Source: Coprinopsis marcescibilis
Taxonomy: Eukaryota; Basidiomycota; Agaricomycetes; Agaricales; Psathyrellaceae
Length of the DNA: 27,131 bases
Assembly (NCBI GenBank): GCA_004369085.1
Contig: ML210445.1
Span: 1-27,131 of the forward strand
Reading direction: 5' to 3'
This document shows, piece after piece, positions 1 to 9,079 of the stretch; within the stretch, counting starts at the first letter, position 1, and every line of letters begins with the position of its first letter. The position numbers and the translations under genes are program-made. The notes beneath the pieces are model-generated. The model was not told where the DNA came from and made no database searches. It was given only the letters and a program-made list of their open reading frames with translations.

Positions 1-268
1 TGTGGGGATGCGAGCCTGGCCAAGCGCAGCCAAGCTCACATCTCCCTATTTCGGTGCCAAGCCCGCCCTCGATCACAAACCACACGACGCGATCCAATTA
101 AAGACACGCGACGCGCCTAATCCAACCGCCAGCTCCTCGACCACACCACCCTTCAGGCTCTGTCCCGGATCCCTCCTCATGGACATCGCACGGACCTCCC
201 AAAAGTAGGTATTTTATAGTATTTGGATCATATTTTATAGTATTTGCTCGAACTCCGAAGGGTTCGAG

Positions 269-276
269 TATAAAAA
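269..276 (+). promoter_or_regulatory. TATA-like box upstream of the left CKGINC gene
   Basis: A TATAAAAA element lies in the context GAGTATAAAA. The right-hand paralogue has the matching GAGTATAAGT at 23209-23218. The shared position relative to the two genes suggests an inherited core promoter. In this copy the sequence between the box and the coding region contains no ATG. Confidence 0.45.
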
Positions 277-330
277 GTCATAGAGTACACGGAGATCGGC
301 ACTGACGGACCTCCCCTTGTACCTACGACA

Positions 331-355
331 CCCTCTCTCTCTCTCTCTCTCTCTC
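331..355. repeat. (CT)n microsatellite
   Basis: An uninterrupted run of about a dozen CT dinucleotides lies in the presumed 5' leader of the left CKGINC gene. Pyrimidine-rich leaders are common just downstream of fungal TATA boxes, so this may be part of the transcription-start region as well as a simple repeat. Confidence 0.85.
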
Positions 356-436
356 TGAATCTATTTCTTTTGCCTCTTTCCTTCGTGCTAGGCGCTCGCA
401 GGCTCGCTGTATCGACGACAACAACTCGGGTCCGGC

Positions 437-1202
437 GTGATACGTAACATCACCGCCCGCAGCTGTCCCGTTTCGCACAGCTTCGACGCTTCCCTACGAA
501 CCTCTCGTTCCACCTACGTACGCTCGTTCCCTTCCTCTCTCTCCCTCAGGGAATCGTCTTCGGGTCTACGGACACGCGAGAGAACCCCAGTCTTGATTGA
601 TCCTACCAACTCGGTAGCATCACACCCACGTCCCCGCTCGCTCGACGCGGACCCAGAGCTTGAAAGCCGCCTTTTCAGACTCGGGCCCATCTGCAAAGGC
701 ATCAACTGCAACAACAACCGGAACCCGCTTTTCCCTGGCTCGGGGAGGGGTGGTGGAAGTGGCGGAAATGGCAGACGCACCCCAAGCTCGCGCCCCCGCC
801 CGCGCTCGCTCGATGCGGAGCTGGAGCTCGAGAGCCGGAGGTTCGGGATGATCTGCAAAGGCATCAACTGCGGTGGGAGGACGCCGTTCTTCGGTGGTGG
901 TGCGAGGCGTCCGCGGTCATTCCATGAGGATGATCTTGAAGAGGTTTTGTAAGTCTTCACTTCACTACTTCACTTCCTTTCATTTCTGCGCCATTATCAT
1001 TGTTGTTGCGAGTTATCTCATTAACTAATACTAATTACCCCCGATTTGTGGCTATAGGGCAAGAGCGTACGAGATCGTAGAACAGAGGAGGTTCATGCGT
1101 CCAGTTGGGTTCCGCGGCATCCTCCCGTCAACTCTTGGATCTCGCCCCGGTTTTGGAAGGACGAGGAGCCCGAGGGGGTTTGAGGATGAGGAGTTGGATT
1201 GA
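437..1202 (+). pseudogene. Left CKGINC repeat protein gene, 5' end missing or decayed
   Basis: A paralogue of the secreted CKGINC protein at 23349-23900; function unknown. Two coding exons are visible: an open frame ending at 948, then a GT-AG intron (949-1057), then 1058-1202 ending EDEELD-stop. Exon phase, intron position and the flanking GAGGTTTT/GGC splice sequences match the right copy. This copy carries two tandem modules, each with an RPRSLDA header, an ELES segment, a CKGINC motif and a Gly/Arg-rich tail; the right copy has one. The frame is open back to a TAG at 389-391, but there is no in-frame ATG and no hydrophobic signal sequence. The only ATG in the leader, at 179, runs into a stop after nine codons. 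Either the signal exon was lost, as with the decayed BTB gene next to it, or an unrecognised exon supplies it. The start given is only a convenient point in the open frame. Confidence 0.6.
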
Positions 1203-1901
1203 TAGTCTAGATATGATCTGAGTAGCAAAACGCGGTTCTATTCTTATTCTTATTCAAGCTGCAGTTGTGTTGTACTTTCATCTTTTATTCTAGAATATTT
1301 TATCTATCAGTGTGTGTTGTATGAGTGTTTGAATGAGTTGGAATTTAAAGGACAGAATCAGATGGATGTGAGGAGATGGTAGATAACGTATCCAAAAACA
1401 TGTACTACAGCTCGCAGAGGTCTAACGTGCGATCCTTGCAGTCCCTTCCCGTCGTTGTGGTATTCCTTTTGGAATGCCTAACTTTCATTGAAATTTGAAA
1501 GGCTCGGAAGAAAGGATAAAGAGTGTATGTGGTGGATAGACGAAGTCTCTACTGGAGATACAGGGTGAAACTAGGTAGATTATATAGGTAGGATAAGGGA
1601 AAAGGAGAAAGGAGAAAGGAGAAAGGGTAGGCCAGGATAGATAAGACTGGAGGAGAGATAGGGGAAGTCGCGATAGTGTGGAGTTGCCATGAAATTCAAG
1701 TTGCAAGCTCAGGAGCGAATGTCGAGTCACGGTTGCTAGCTCTGCTCTACTCAAAACTTACCCATTCAAGAGGATATTCTGAGCCACCAGACCCCCGATC
1801 TTACGCATCTAGGGATCGTAGTGTGAGTACAAGACAGAGTCATTGCCTGTCGGTGACGGACCACGGTCGCTCCGTGCTGCCAAAGCTCCCGCCAAACACA
1901 G
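1203..1901. other. 3' flank of the left CKGINC gene and left half of a shared module
   Basis: No convincing gene is seen. The first 150 bases are alignable with the 3' flank of the right CKGINC gene (CTGCAGTTGT, a T-rich tract, GTGTGTGTTG). A GGAGAAA tandem repeat lies at about 1599-1625. From about 1790 to 1901 the sequence matches 24095-24223, including the block GGTCGCTCCGTGC. This is the left half of the module interrupted by the LINE. Confidence 0.6.
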
Positions 1902-3817
1902 GCTGGACCAAGAACTCCGCTTTCGAGAGCATTGTGCTGCAGTGCTGGAGAAAGGGGCTCGGTGGGGGGTGTTATTCCGGAGGTTGGTAAAGATCACAAA
2001 GGGGGTAGCATTGCGACACGCGAGGCGGCTGTTCTTGGGGGCTGCCATGCCAGCAGTCCTCTATGCAGCGGACGTGTGGAGCGAGAATCACAGGCGTAAG
2101 GGGGAAGCAGTGCAAAACAGGGTTATGCATGGGGTAAATCGCATACAGCGGCAGGCAGCAGTGGGGATGACAGGGGCATTGAGGTCAGCGCCGACCGACA
2201 TGGTGGAGTTGTACGCAGGGCTACCCTCAGCAAGGATCCATGTGGCCAAGGTTCAGATGGCAGCAGCAACGAGAATCCTGGCGCTACCAGAGAATCACCC
2301 CCTGATGGCCATCGCACGGAGGGCTGCGAGGAGGAGCGTCAAATCACATCGGGCCCCAATACACGGGCTGATGGACATGGTGAGGCGCAAACCAGAGGAG
2401 GTGGAGACGATACCAGTGGTGCGCAAGGAGACACTACCAAGGGGCTGGGTGAGGGTGTCAATTGCGGGTTCAAAGGAAGACGCATTGGAGGAGGAGGAGG
2501 GGTGTGAGGCGGAGGTGAGGATCTACACGGACGGGTCCGTGATAAATGGGAGGGTGGGAGTGGCAGCGGTGTTATACAGGGGGGACCAGGCAGTGAAGAC
2601 AGCCAGGCACCACCTGGGAAAACAGACAGAGTACGGTATTTATGAGGCGGAGCTGATTGCGCAGATACTGGGCCTGAGACTGCTGCAAGGGGAGAGGGGG
2701 GTTCAGACGGTGTCAATAGCGGTGGATAGTCGTTCGACACTGGAGGCGTTTGACCGGACAACAACAGGGACTGGGGAGTATCTGCTGGAGGTGGTGAGGG
2801 AGGAATGTGCGAGTGCGGTGCGGAAGGCACATCACAGGTTGGACATTGAGCTGCGGTGGGTGCCAGGTCATGAGGGAGTGGCGGGAAATGAAAGGGTGGA
2901 TGGGGAAGCAAAGAAGGCGGCAGAGGGGACCCAGGTGCACAGATGGGTAGCCAAAAGGGTGGGAGAGCCTATGCCAGTGTCAAAATCAGCAGTAAGGGCC
3001 GACAACAGAGAACGAATGAAGGAATGGCTGAGAAGCGGTTATGCGGGATCCAAGAGAACAGACAGGATGGTGACGGCAGGACTGGTGCCGGGGAAGGCAA
3101 GATTCCTGGATGATACTGGGCACCTTACGAGGAAGCATGTAAGTTTCCTGGTCCAGCTTGGTATGGGGCACATTGCCTTGCAATCATACCTGTTCCGCAT
3201 AGGGAAGGTGGGGTCGGCAAGATGCGAGGGGTGCAGGGAGGAGGCAGAGACAGTGACGCACTATCTATTCCGGTGTAGGGCACATGATGAGGCGAGGAGG
3301 AGGTTGAGACGGGAACTGGGGAGACGGGGGGATGAGTTAAGGATGCTGTTGACCAAGCCAAGCATGTGGCCAGCAGTTTTCAGGTTTGTGAACGAGACAG
3401 GGAGGTTTGCGGGAGGAATGGGTGAATTTGCGGAGGTAGAGAGAGAGGAACGAGAAGGGGGTCAAAAGCAAGAGCAAAAACAGAGGAAGGCCAAGGCAAC
3501 AAGGGTGGTGTGACAAGATGGCGGAGGAGGGGGGCCCGAGGGGTCGTGATTTTCATTTTTCTTTCTTTTTTGTTTTGTCTTCTTTCTGTTTTCCTTCTCT
3601 TTTTCTCTCTTTTTCTATGTTTCTCCGTGTCTCCATTTTATGATTTTATGATATGTACCACATTCAGTTCTGCCTTTTATAGGCGCACAACAGAGACTCA
3701 GGCAGAGTAATTACAGGAATGGTCATTTGACCAAATTAGATAGAGACGTAGAGGTTATCGTTTCCACATGGCCTGCGGCCAATGAAATGCAAAAGTCAAC
3801 ACAAAAAAAAAAAAAAA
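1902..3817 (+). mobile_element. 5'-truncated LINE (non-LTR retrotransposon) with poly(A) tail
   Basis: The element is bounded by comparison with the second copy of the surrounding block, which lacks it. Flanking sequence runs up to ...CCAAACACAG (1901) and resumes at GGCAATGCGG (3818), while the empty site at 24214-24236 reads CCAAATACAGCCAAAGGCAATGC. The element begins inside the reverse-transcriptase thumb region, contains an RNase H domain and C-terminal zinc knuckle, has a T-rich 3' UTR of about 300 bases and ends in 15 A's (3803-3817). 5' truncation plus a 3' poly(A) is the signature of target-primed reverse transcription. No clear target-site duplication is visible; about two target bases (CC) seem lost. 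A clade with both RNase H and a CCHC tail, such as Tad-like elements of fungi, is likely but not proven. Confidence 0.88.
1903..3513 (+). CDS. LINE ORF2 C-terminal fragment: RT thumb, RNase H, zinc knuckle
   Basis: About 536 codons remain, starting in mid-protein, so the product cannot act alone: the endonuclease and the catalytic RT palm are absent. The first ~70 residues (FREH, KGARW, RRL) look like the LINE RT thumb and connection. The RNase H domain covers roughly residues 204-340 of the fragment, with the full catalytic set: D210 (YTDGS), E250 (YEAEL), D275 (AVDSRST) and D333 (ERVDGEA). The 'WVPGHEGVAGNE' stretch is typical of RNase H in LINEs. A CX2CX8HX4C knuckle follows (C441, C444, H453, C458). 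The frame is open to a TGA at 3511-3513 with no internal stop, which points to a fairly recent insertion. There is no proper start codon; the frame merely continues into flanking DNA upstream. Confidence 0.9.
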   Translation: MDQELRFREHCAAVLEKGARWGVLFRRLVKITKGVALRHARRLFLGAAMPAVLYAADVWSENHRRKGEAVQNRVMHGVNRIQRQAAVGMTGALRSAPTDMVELYAGLPSARIHVAKVQMAAATRILALPENHPLMAIARRAARRSVKSHRAPIHGLMDMVRRKPEEVETIPVVRKETLPRGWVRVSIAGSKEDALEEEEGCEAEVRIYTDGSVINGRVGVAAVLYRGDQAVKTARHHLGKQTEYGIYEAELIAQILGLRLLQGERGVQTVSIAVDSRSTLEAFDRTTTGTGEYLLEVVREECASAVRKAHHRLDIELRWVPGHEGVAGNERVDGEAKKAAEGTQVHRWVAKRVGEPMPVSKSAVRADNRERMKEWLRSGYAGSKRTDRMVTAGLVPGKARFLDDTGHLTRKHVSFLVQLGMGHIALQSYLFRIGKVGSARCEGCREEAETVTHYLFRCRAHDEARRRLRRELGRRGDELRMLLTKPSMWPAVFRFVNETGRFAGGMGEFAEVEREEREGGQKQEQKQRKAKATRVV

Positions 3818-4031
3818 GGCAATGCGGTGCCGGAGGAATGGCGGATCGGGAGAGGCGGTGCAGCACGCCAGTTTTGCCTTGTTCCCCAAATGTGGAGCAC
3901 CATGCCCGCAGGGCAGTTTAGCGCTATGCGACTACCAATATGCAGAGGATCCTCGTAGAAAGGCTCGGAGTGCGTGGTGCGCAATATTCCCGATAAATTC
4001 TGGCTGTGTCTTTGGTGGGCACGCGGGTCAT
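3818..4031. repeat. Right half of a shared intergenic module (second copy 24227-24442)
   Basis: This stretch is nearly the same as 24227-24442, with shared blocks such as GGCAATGCGGTGCCGG, CAGTTTTGCCTTGTTCCCCA and GTGGGCACGCGGGT. It has no convincing reading frame. With 1790-1901 it forms one module that the LINE split. It could be plain intergenic sequence carried along by segmental duplication, or an older dispersed repeat. Only a genome-wide copy count would separate these. Confidence 0.7.
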
Positions 4032-4915
4032 CCGAGGGACGCCCGATTCAGAAGGACGCAGACAGAGAAGGATCGGTATGCCCCAACGGGACGGCAGCGA
4101 CAGTGACGACCAAGCGCACCTCGACACGCTCCTCAAAATCGCGCGTCAAGTTCTCCACGCCTCTTGCAGCCCGGTCCAATTCACCTCTCCCCGCCGCTTC
4201 TACGGTCTCCACCGCCACATACGTACCCGCCAAAGAGGACAACCACACGACTTATGCAAGTTACCACCCATATACACCCCCGTCGATTCATTCTCAGGAC
4301 TACAAATCGACCTACACCCCCTTCTACACGTCCACCACCCAACCCCAGCACACCACGGCACCCGCCGCCACCCACCTCACCGGTCCAACCCGCCACCCGC
4401 GGTTCTGGTTCCACAACGGCAGCATCGTGCTGCAGGTCGAGACCAAGCTCTCCGCGTGCACCAGACCATCCTTGCCAACCACAGCGAGGGCTTTGCCGGA
4501 CTGTTCGATGTGCCGCAGCCGCCGGTTGTGAGCGGGGAAGGGGACGATATGGTGCTGGACGGATGCCACACCATCGTTCTTTCCGGCGAGAAGGATTTCG
4601 AGGATATGCTCAATGCGGTGTACAACCCTTCGTACGTGTCCCTACGAGGTGCTGGACTTTACCTCGGGCATCCTCCACCTCTCCACCAAATACCTCATCC
4701 GCAACCTGCGCCAGCGCTGCCTCGCACTGCTCAAACTCAAATTCCCAACCACCTTTGAGGAATACAACGCCAAAGCCACTAGCCGGCAGCAATCCATGCT
4801 CGGCAGGGGTGCGTCCACCGTGGGCCCCCCTTTGTTCCCTGCAACGCCTGCGCTTGCCCCTACGCCGGATACTACCGCGAGAACCAATTCTTCCCATCGG
4901 ACCCAGCTCATCTGA
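4032..4915 (+). pseudogene. BTB/POZ gene relic (paralogue of 24900-27096)
   Basis: The sequence aligns along its length with the intact BTB gene at 24900-27096 but is broken in several ways. The promoter, start codon and first ~80 codons are gone: the equivalent of 24443-25138 is missing at the junction near 4028-4031. A base is lost where the intact copy reads GACAGCCCG (here GACGCCCG), and another is lost near 4447-4450 (CTCTCC for CTCTTCC), shifting the frame just inside the BTB core (RFWFH, HQTILANH). Near 4641 the intron body and the start of the next exon are deleted, leaving the old splice donor GTACGTGTCCCT. A further deletion of about 290 bases near 4815 joins the end of the BTB region to the PATPAPTPD linker. 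Homology fades after about 4890. No functional product is expected. Confidence 0.9.
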
Positions 4916-5736
4916 TGATAGCTCAAATCTCTTTTCGCTCAGACCTTTATCTCAGCGAGCGCTCAGGCTCTCCGAGCACTTCCTGTCGCGATTCCAAGGA
5001 CCAATAGATCCTAGGCGATCATTTCCGGTGGGTCTAAGCGGACCGCTTGAAACCTAACTCCTGATAATATACACTTATCATTTATCATTTATTTTGCGTA
5101 GGCGTCTATTATGAAAATTCAAACACACTTCCCTAGTCCAGATTGGTCGTGAACACTCTGTCCGTGCACCACAGCTGTGAAGAATTTTAATTGGCTCAGC
5201 AGTGACAAACCACTGGATTCAAGTTCACGTTTCGAGAACCCTTCAAATCGATCCGCACTTAGTTCGTGGGCTTCTGTGACCAATACGGTCTCAATCTGCT
5301 CAGCGGACGTACTATCACGCATCTCCCCGTGAATTTGCTGGCCCAGAGTTCCGGGTTGACACTCACAATCAAGGGAAGCTCGATGACCTGATATGAGATG
5401 GACATCCGATTACAAAATTAGCTCACAGATTTAGTTCGGCCAGCCGATTGTACTTAGTTTCTGGAAATCGATAAGACGCTCGAAATTCCTCATTCTTGCT
5501 CCTCCATTTAGTGCCACCCCCACCATCCTCCAGCGACATAGCGTGGACATAACCAGTAGGTCCATTGTACCTAAAAGTGTATTCCCAACCTTATGAGGCC
5601 TTTTGCGCTTCTGCCATCACCGAAAAAGATAACGGACACATCGGAGAGTAAGGCTTTTTGAGCCTCAACCATACCATTCCCGTTCTCCACAGGCTTCCTC
5701 TACCAACCACATTATCTGCACCATTCCTCCTTACCC
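4916..5736. other. Non-coding stretch with conserved upstream region of Gag-like gene 1
   Basis: No gene is seen from 4916 to about 5370. From about 5370 to 5736 the sequence is recognisably shared with the regions before the other two Gag-like genes, for example ATCGATAAGACG, CTTGCTCCTCCAT and TCCCGTTCTCC near the 3' end. A possible 5'-UTR intron is described separately. Confidence 0.5.
5552..5693 (+). other. Possible 5'-UTR intron of Gag-like gene 1
   Basis: A donor-like GTAGGTCC and an acceptor-like CTCCACAG flank a pyrimidine-rich stretch just before the start codon. The same pair occurs before the second gene (GTAAGTCC ... CTCCACAG) and, with GTAGTTCC ... CTCCGCAG, before the third. Conserved splice-like ends suggest a leader intron, but shared ancestry alone could explain them. 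No branch site is obvious. Confidence 0.25.
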
Positions 5737-6435
5737 ATGGATGAATCACTGTTCAACAATCAGCCAGTTCCGGCACCAGCATGGAACGGCACTGCAGAAA
5801 CCGTCCGACGGTTCATCCGCAATTTTTCGTGGCTCTGCAAGCGCAACAATTTCCCATTACATCACCGCGTCCAAGAAATCCTGAGCTACATCCCATCCTC
5901 AGAATTCGCGGTCTGGGAGAGTGTAGCGCAGGTCTACCCGAAGTGGGATGATTTCGTAAAGAAGATCCTTGAATACTATCCCCAGCCCTCCCTCGCCGAC
6001 TCCTCCTATCGTTTGGAAGATCTCATTACCCGGTTCAAAATGTACCACAACACATCCAACAAGGACATTTTCTTTGCCTACCTCCGTCAGTTCACCAGTC
6101 TTTCGATTGAAATCGAACGTCACCGAACAGTGCCAAATGACGAGAAGGTCAGCATGTTCTCGGAGGGTCTGAAGGCAATCATCCGCGCGCTCTTCGACAA
6201 GCACAATCCCCAGAACATGGACGAGGTCATAGCTGCCGGCAATGCAGTTTTCAACTACATTGGGTCGTTCGATTCGGAAACGAAGGGTTTCTTTCGCAAC
6301 CTGGTGGAATCCACGAACCTGAGAGTATGCCAGCAGTCCGTCATTGTTCAAGCATACACCCCTTTGTCCAGCGTGAATGCGAACCGGGACGAACCTGGCC
6401 TCACGCTCGTTTCGCACGGCCAGACCAACACCTGA
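5737..6435 (+). CDS. Gag-like capsid-domain protein, copy 1
   Basis: A single-exon ORF of 232 residues with a good initiation context (CCCATGG). I read it as related to the capsid part of Ty3/gypsy Gag. The supporting pattern is W-x-GT near the N terminus, a FIRNFSWLCKR helix, a YIPSS turn followed by W-ESVAQ, a W-DDFVKKIL-YYPQPS block, an FF-YLRQFT helix and F-SEGL followed by DKHNPQNM. In Agaricomycete gypsy Gag the same order occurs (a short loop then LWE, then W/F-KK-x-LYPGA, then a Y-x-F helix, then F-x-GF). No zinc knuckle, protease or polymerase follows; the ORF ends in HGQTNT-stop. There are no transmembrane segments or signal peptide. It is roughly 60% identical to the two paralogues at 7489 and 11937. 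It could be a domesticated Gag or a remnant cluster. The ORF is sure; the family call is moderate. Confidence 0.75.
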   Translation: MDESLFNNQPVPAPAWNGTAETVRRFIRNFSWLCKRNNFPLHHRVQEILSYIPSSEFAVWESVAQVYPKWDDFVKKILEYYPQPSLADSSYRLEDLITRFKMYHNTSNKDIFFAYLRQFTSLSIEIERHRTVPNDEKVSMFSEGLKAIIRALFDKHNPQNMDEVIAAGNAVFNYIGSFDSETKGFFRNLVESTNLRVCQQSVIVQAYTPLSSVNANRDEPGLTLVSHGQTNT

Positions 6436-7488
6436 TTCCGTCACTGACCCTCATCCTCCGCGCCGGCGCGCTACCCATCCTCAATCAAGAAGAAGCTGTA
6501 TATCACCATCCAGTATTCAGTAGGGTCTTCTCTCCGTTCGGTTCGAACTTCGGCTCACCAGCATGATTCTTCGTCCACCCACCATTTTTGTCGCTCGTGT
6601 CGACCTTTCCTTCGCTTCCCTTCGACTTATAGCTCTCCTCCTACACGTTCCTTATCGAATCTCGGTATATTTAATTAGTGCAGACCACGTCCTAGTTTAA
6701 TCTAATTCTGTGGTGAATCACCTTGCTTAATATTCGTTCTCAAACATTCCATTGAAATTTGACAGTCCATCCTTAAAGTATCAAGTAATAGAAAATTCAA
6801 TGGTGGGTGACCGTGTAAAGTCCCAGTTCCGACCTCAATTGACTTCAAATGGGAATATGGAGGCGTTCCTTTGGATTGAAGGTGCCCTGCCTTCAGCTTT
6901 AATTCAAAGTTCGCAAAAAAGGCGTGTTGGGGTCATTCCGCCGAATACTTTGATACTGCACTGTTTTTTAAGCTCAGCTCTATGAGGGGATGCCAGAACA
7001 ACGTTTATAAAGTCTAGGTCGGCGATAGTATGTACTCCGAGTCTCCGAACACGCCAGATCAATATAGACGCCAACAATCAAGCAGAGCTCGAGCCTCGAT
7101 TAGACACCTGACAGGGGCATCAGATTGCACAAATAGCTCGCAGATATACCACGGCCAAAGCCGATTGCACGCTTTGGCAATCGATAAGACGATTAAAGTT
7201 CTCCATTCTTGCTCCTCCATCTAGTGCCACCCACTGACCATCCTCCAATAGTTCCAGCAGGGTGACTTGGACGTAACAAGTAAGTCCATTTGTACTACCT
7301 GACTGTGTATATCCAACCTTACGCGGCTGAAATGCATTTCTTCCATCACCGAAATGGATAAAAGACGCATCGGAGAGTCGAGAGTACTAGCCTTAGAATA
7401 CTAGTCCTATTAAAACTCAGCTACACCAATCCCGTCCTCCACAGGCGTAATCCCCCAACCACATCCTTCGCACCATTCGTTCTTCCTC
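6436..7488. other. Spacer between Gag-like genes 1 and 2
   Basis: No gene is recognised. The first ~120 bases resemble the 3' flanks of the other copies (CTACCCATCCTCAAT, AGTATTCAGT). From about 7060 the sequence matches the region upstream of copy 1, so the tandem unit is about 1.75 kb. A GT..CAG pair like that in copy 1 lies at about 7280 and 7444. Confidence 0.5.
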
Positions 7489-8181
7489 ATGGACGTCCAG
7501 GACAGCTTACCAACCTCCCTTACGATGAACCGCAAACCAACTCCAGAATTAACATGGGACGGCACTGCAGACACTGTCCGACAGTTCATCCGCAATTTTA
7601 CGTGGCTCTGCAAGCGCTACGACTTCCCATCCGTTTACTACGTTCAAGAAATTATAAGCTACATCCCAGCATCCCAATTCGAATTCTGGGAAAGCGTAGC
7701 GCGGGACCACCCAGACTGGGATGATTTCGTCAAGAGGATCATCGAGTACTACCCCCAGCCCTCCCTCGCCGACTCCTCCTTGCATATGGACCAAGTAATT
7801 TCCGTAAACAAAGCCTATACATCCAAAAAGGTCGGCTTCTTTTCCTACCTCCGTCAGTTCACCATTGCCCTGAGTGCAATCGAACGTCACCAAACAGTGC
7901 CAAATTCCGAAAAGGTCAGCCGGTTCTCCGAGGGTCTGTCCACACTCATCGGCGCGCTCATCGACAAGCACAATCCCCAAACCATGGGTGAGGTAGTAGC
8001 TGCCAGCAGTGCAGTTTTTGACTACATCGGGTTGCTCGATTCGCAAACGACGCGTCTCTTTAACGAAATAATGTATTGGAACTTGGAAACATGCCGACAG
8101 TCCGTGATTTATCAAGGATACACCCCACTGTCCAACGCGAACAGGGACGAACCCGGTCTCACTGCCGTTTCGCCCGTTTAG
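7489..8181 (+). CDS. Gag-like capsid-domain protein, copy 2
   Basis: A single-exon ORF of 230 residues, second of three paralogues. It keeps the family landmarks: W-DGTADTVRQFIRNFTWLCKR (residues ~24-44), YIPAS followed by FWESVA, WDDFVKRIIEYYPQPS, FFSYLRQFT, FSEGL and DKHNPQTM. The C terminus is shorter and different (ends SPV) because a TAG falls where the others read HGQT-T. No zinc knuckle or pol domain is present. The start context is CTCATGG. The conserved leader and 3' flank show that it arose by local duplication with copy 1. The product is probably soluble and able to self-assemble if it truly is capsid-like, which is inference. Confidence 0.75.
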   Translation: MDVQDSLPTSLTMNRKPTPELTWDGTADTVRQFIRNFTWLCKRYDFPSVYYVQEIISYIPASQFEFWESVARDHPDWDDFVKRIIEYYPQPSLADSSLHMDQVISVNKAYTSKKVGFFSYLRQFTIALSAIERHQTVPNSEKVSRFSEGLSTLIGALIDKHNPQTMGEVVAASSAVFDYIGLLDSQTTRLFNEIMYWNLETCRQSVIYQGYTPLSNANRDEPGLTAVSPV

Positions 8182-9079
8182 ACCGACACTTGATTCCGTG
8201 GCTGCCCTCTTCCTCCTCGCCAGAGGCTGCGCTACCCGGGCCTCTTCGTCCTCGCCGGCGTTACCCATCCTCAATCGAAACCAGGAAGCTGTATTCTCAC
8301 TATCAAGTATGAGTATCATCTCTACGTTCAGCCCGGCTCCTTAACCTCATTCGCGCTACTCATACTTATTCGTATCCAACTGTCGCGTATGTTGACTTTT
8401 CTTTTTCCTTCGCTTCAACTACCCCTTATCGCGTTACCGCACTCCACTTGTTTACGGTGTGCTATATGTACTAATATATACTCCAAGTCCCCGCGCAGCT
8501 GTGTCGCAACTCGTTCGTTCTCACGCCGCCAATTCTAACAAGTTCTCAAAGTAAACAGCAACGGCAGGTTCGACGATCGTCGGTGGGCATGCAGACCCGC
8601 CCCCGGCCCCCGCAGAAGTCTGACGTAGTATGTGTGGACCACTCCAGGCGCGAACACGTACTGTACAGTGGACTGCACCGAGCGCCACTAACCTGACCAG
8701 CTGGAACTTGAAATGAAAGATGGAGGTTCCTTGACCAGTGAAAGGATACAATGGGCCACTGTCATGTCAAACTTTCGAACCATATTCATCGTATTCATCG
8801 TAAAACAAGCAAGTGGCTAATATCAAGCACAACTCGGTAAACTTCAGGCAAAAACGCACCACGAGTCGTCCCCAGCTACGCTTCTCAAACCTCGAATGAA
8901 AACAAGACTGAAGGCACAAACTAACCAACCAGTCCAACGACCTCACATTAACGTTTAACCTTCACATCTTACAACCAACCGCTCAACCAACCGCTCAACA
9001 CGCATCGCACCCTAAATACCAATCCGAAACCATCGCATTAAAATCACAACGAAGCATTAACAATTACAGTCCTACCACT
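8182..9079. other. Spacer between Gag-like gene 2 and the RPN7 relic
   Basis: No gene is seen. Short direct repeats AACCAACCGCTC occur at about 8968-8995. The spacer has about the same length as the matching interval after copy 3 (12642-13572), and its right part shares sequence with that interval (ATTAACAATTACAGT versus ATTAACAGTTACAGT). Confidence 0.5.

Noticed and set aside
514..960. Minus-strand open frame of 148 codons, and a similar one at 23481-23672
   Set aside because: They are antisense to the CKGINC genes; Leu/Pro/Ser runs mirror the Arg/Gly-rich coding strand.
2339..2911. Minus-strand open frame of 190 codons rich in Pro and Ser
   Set aside because: It lies antisense to the RNase H domain of the LINE; the Pro/Ser bias is the shadow of a G-rich coding strand.
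4164..5057. Plus-strand open frame of 297 codons with Pro-rich N terminus
   Set aside because: It is a shifted frame of the BTB pseudogene; the true frame matches the intact BTB protein elsewhere.
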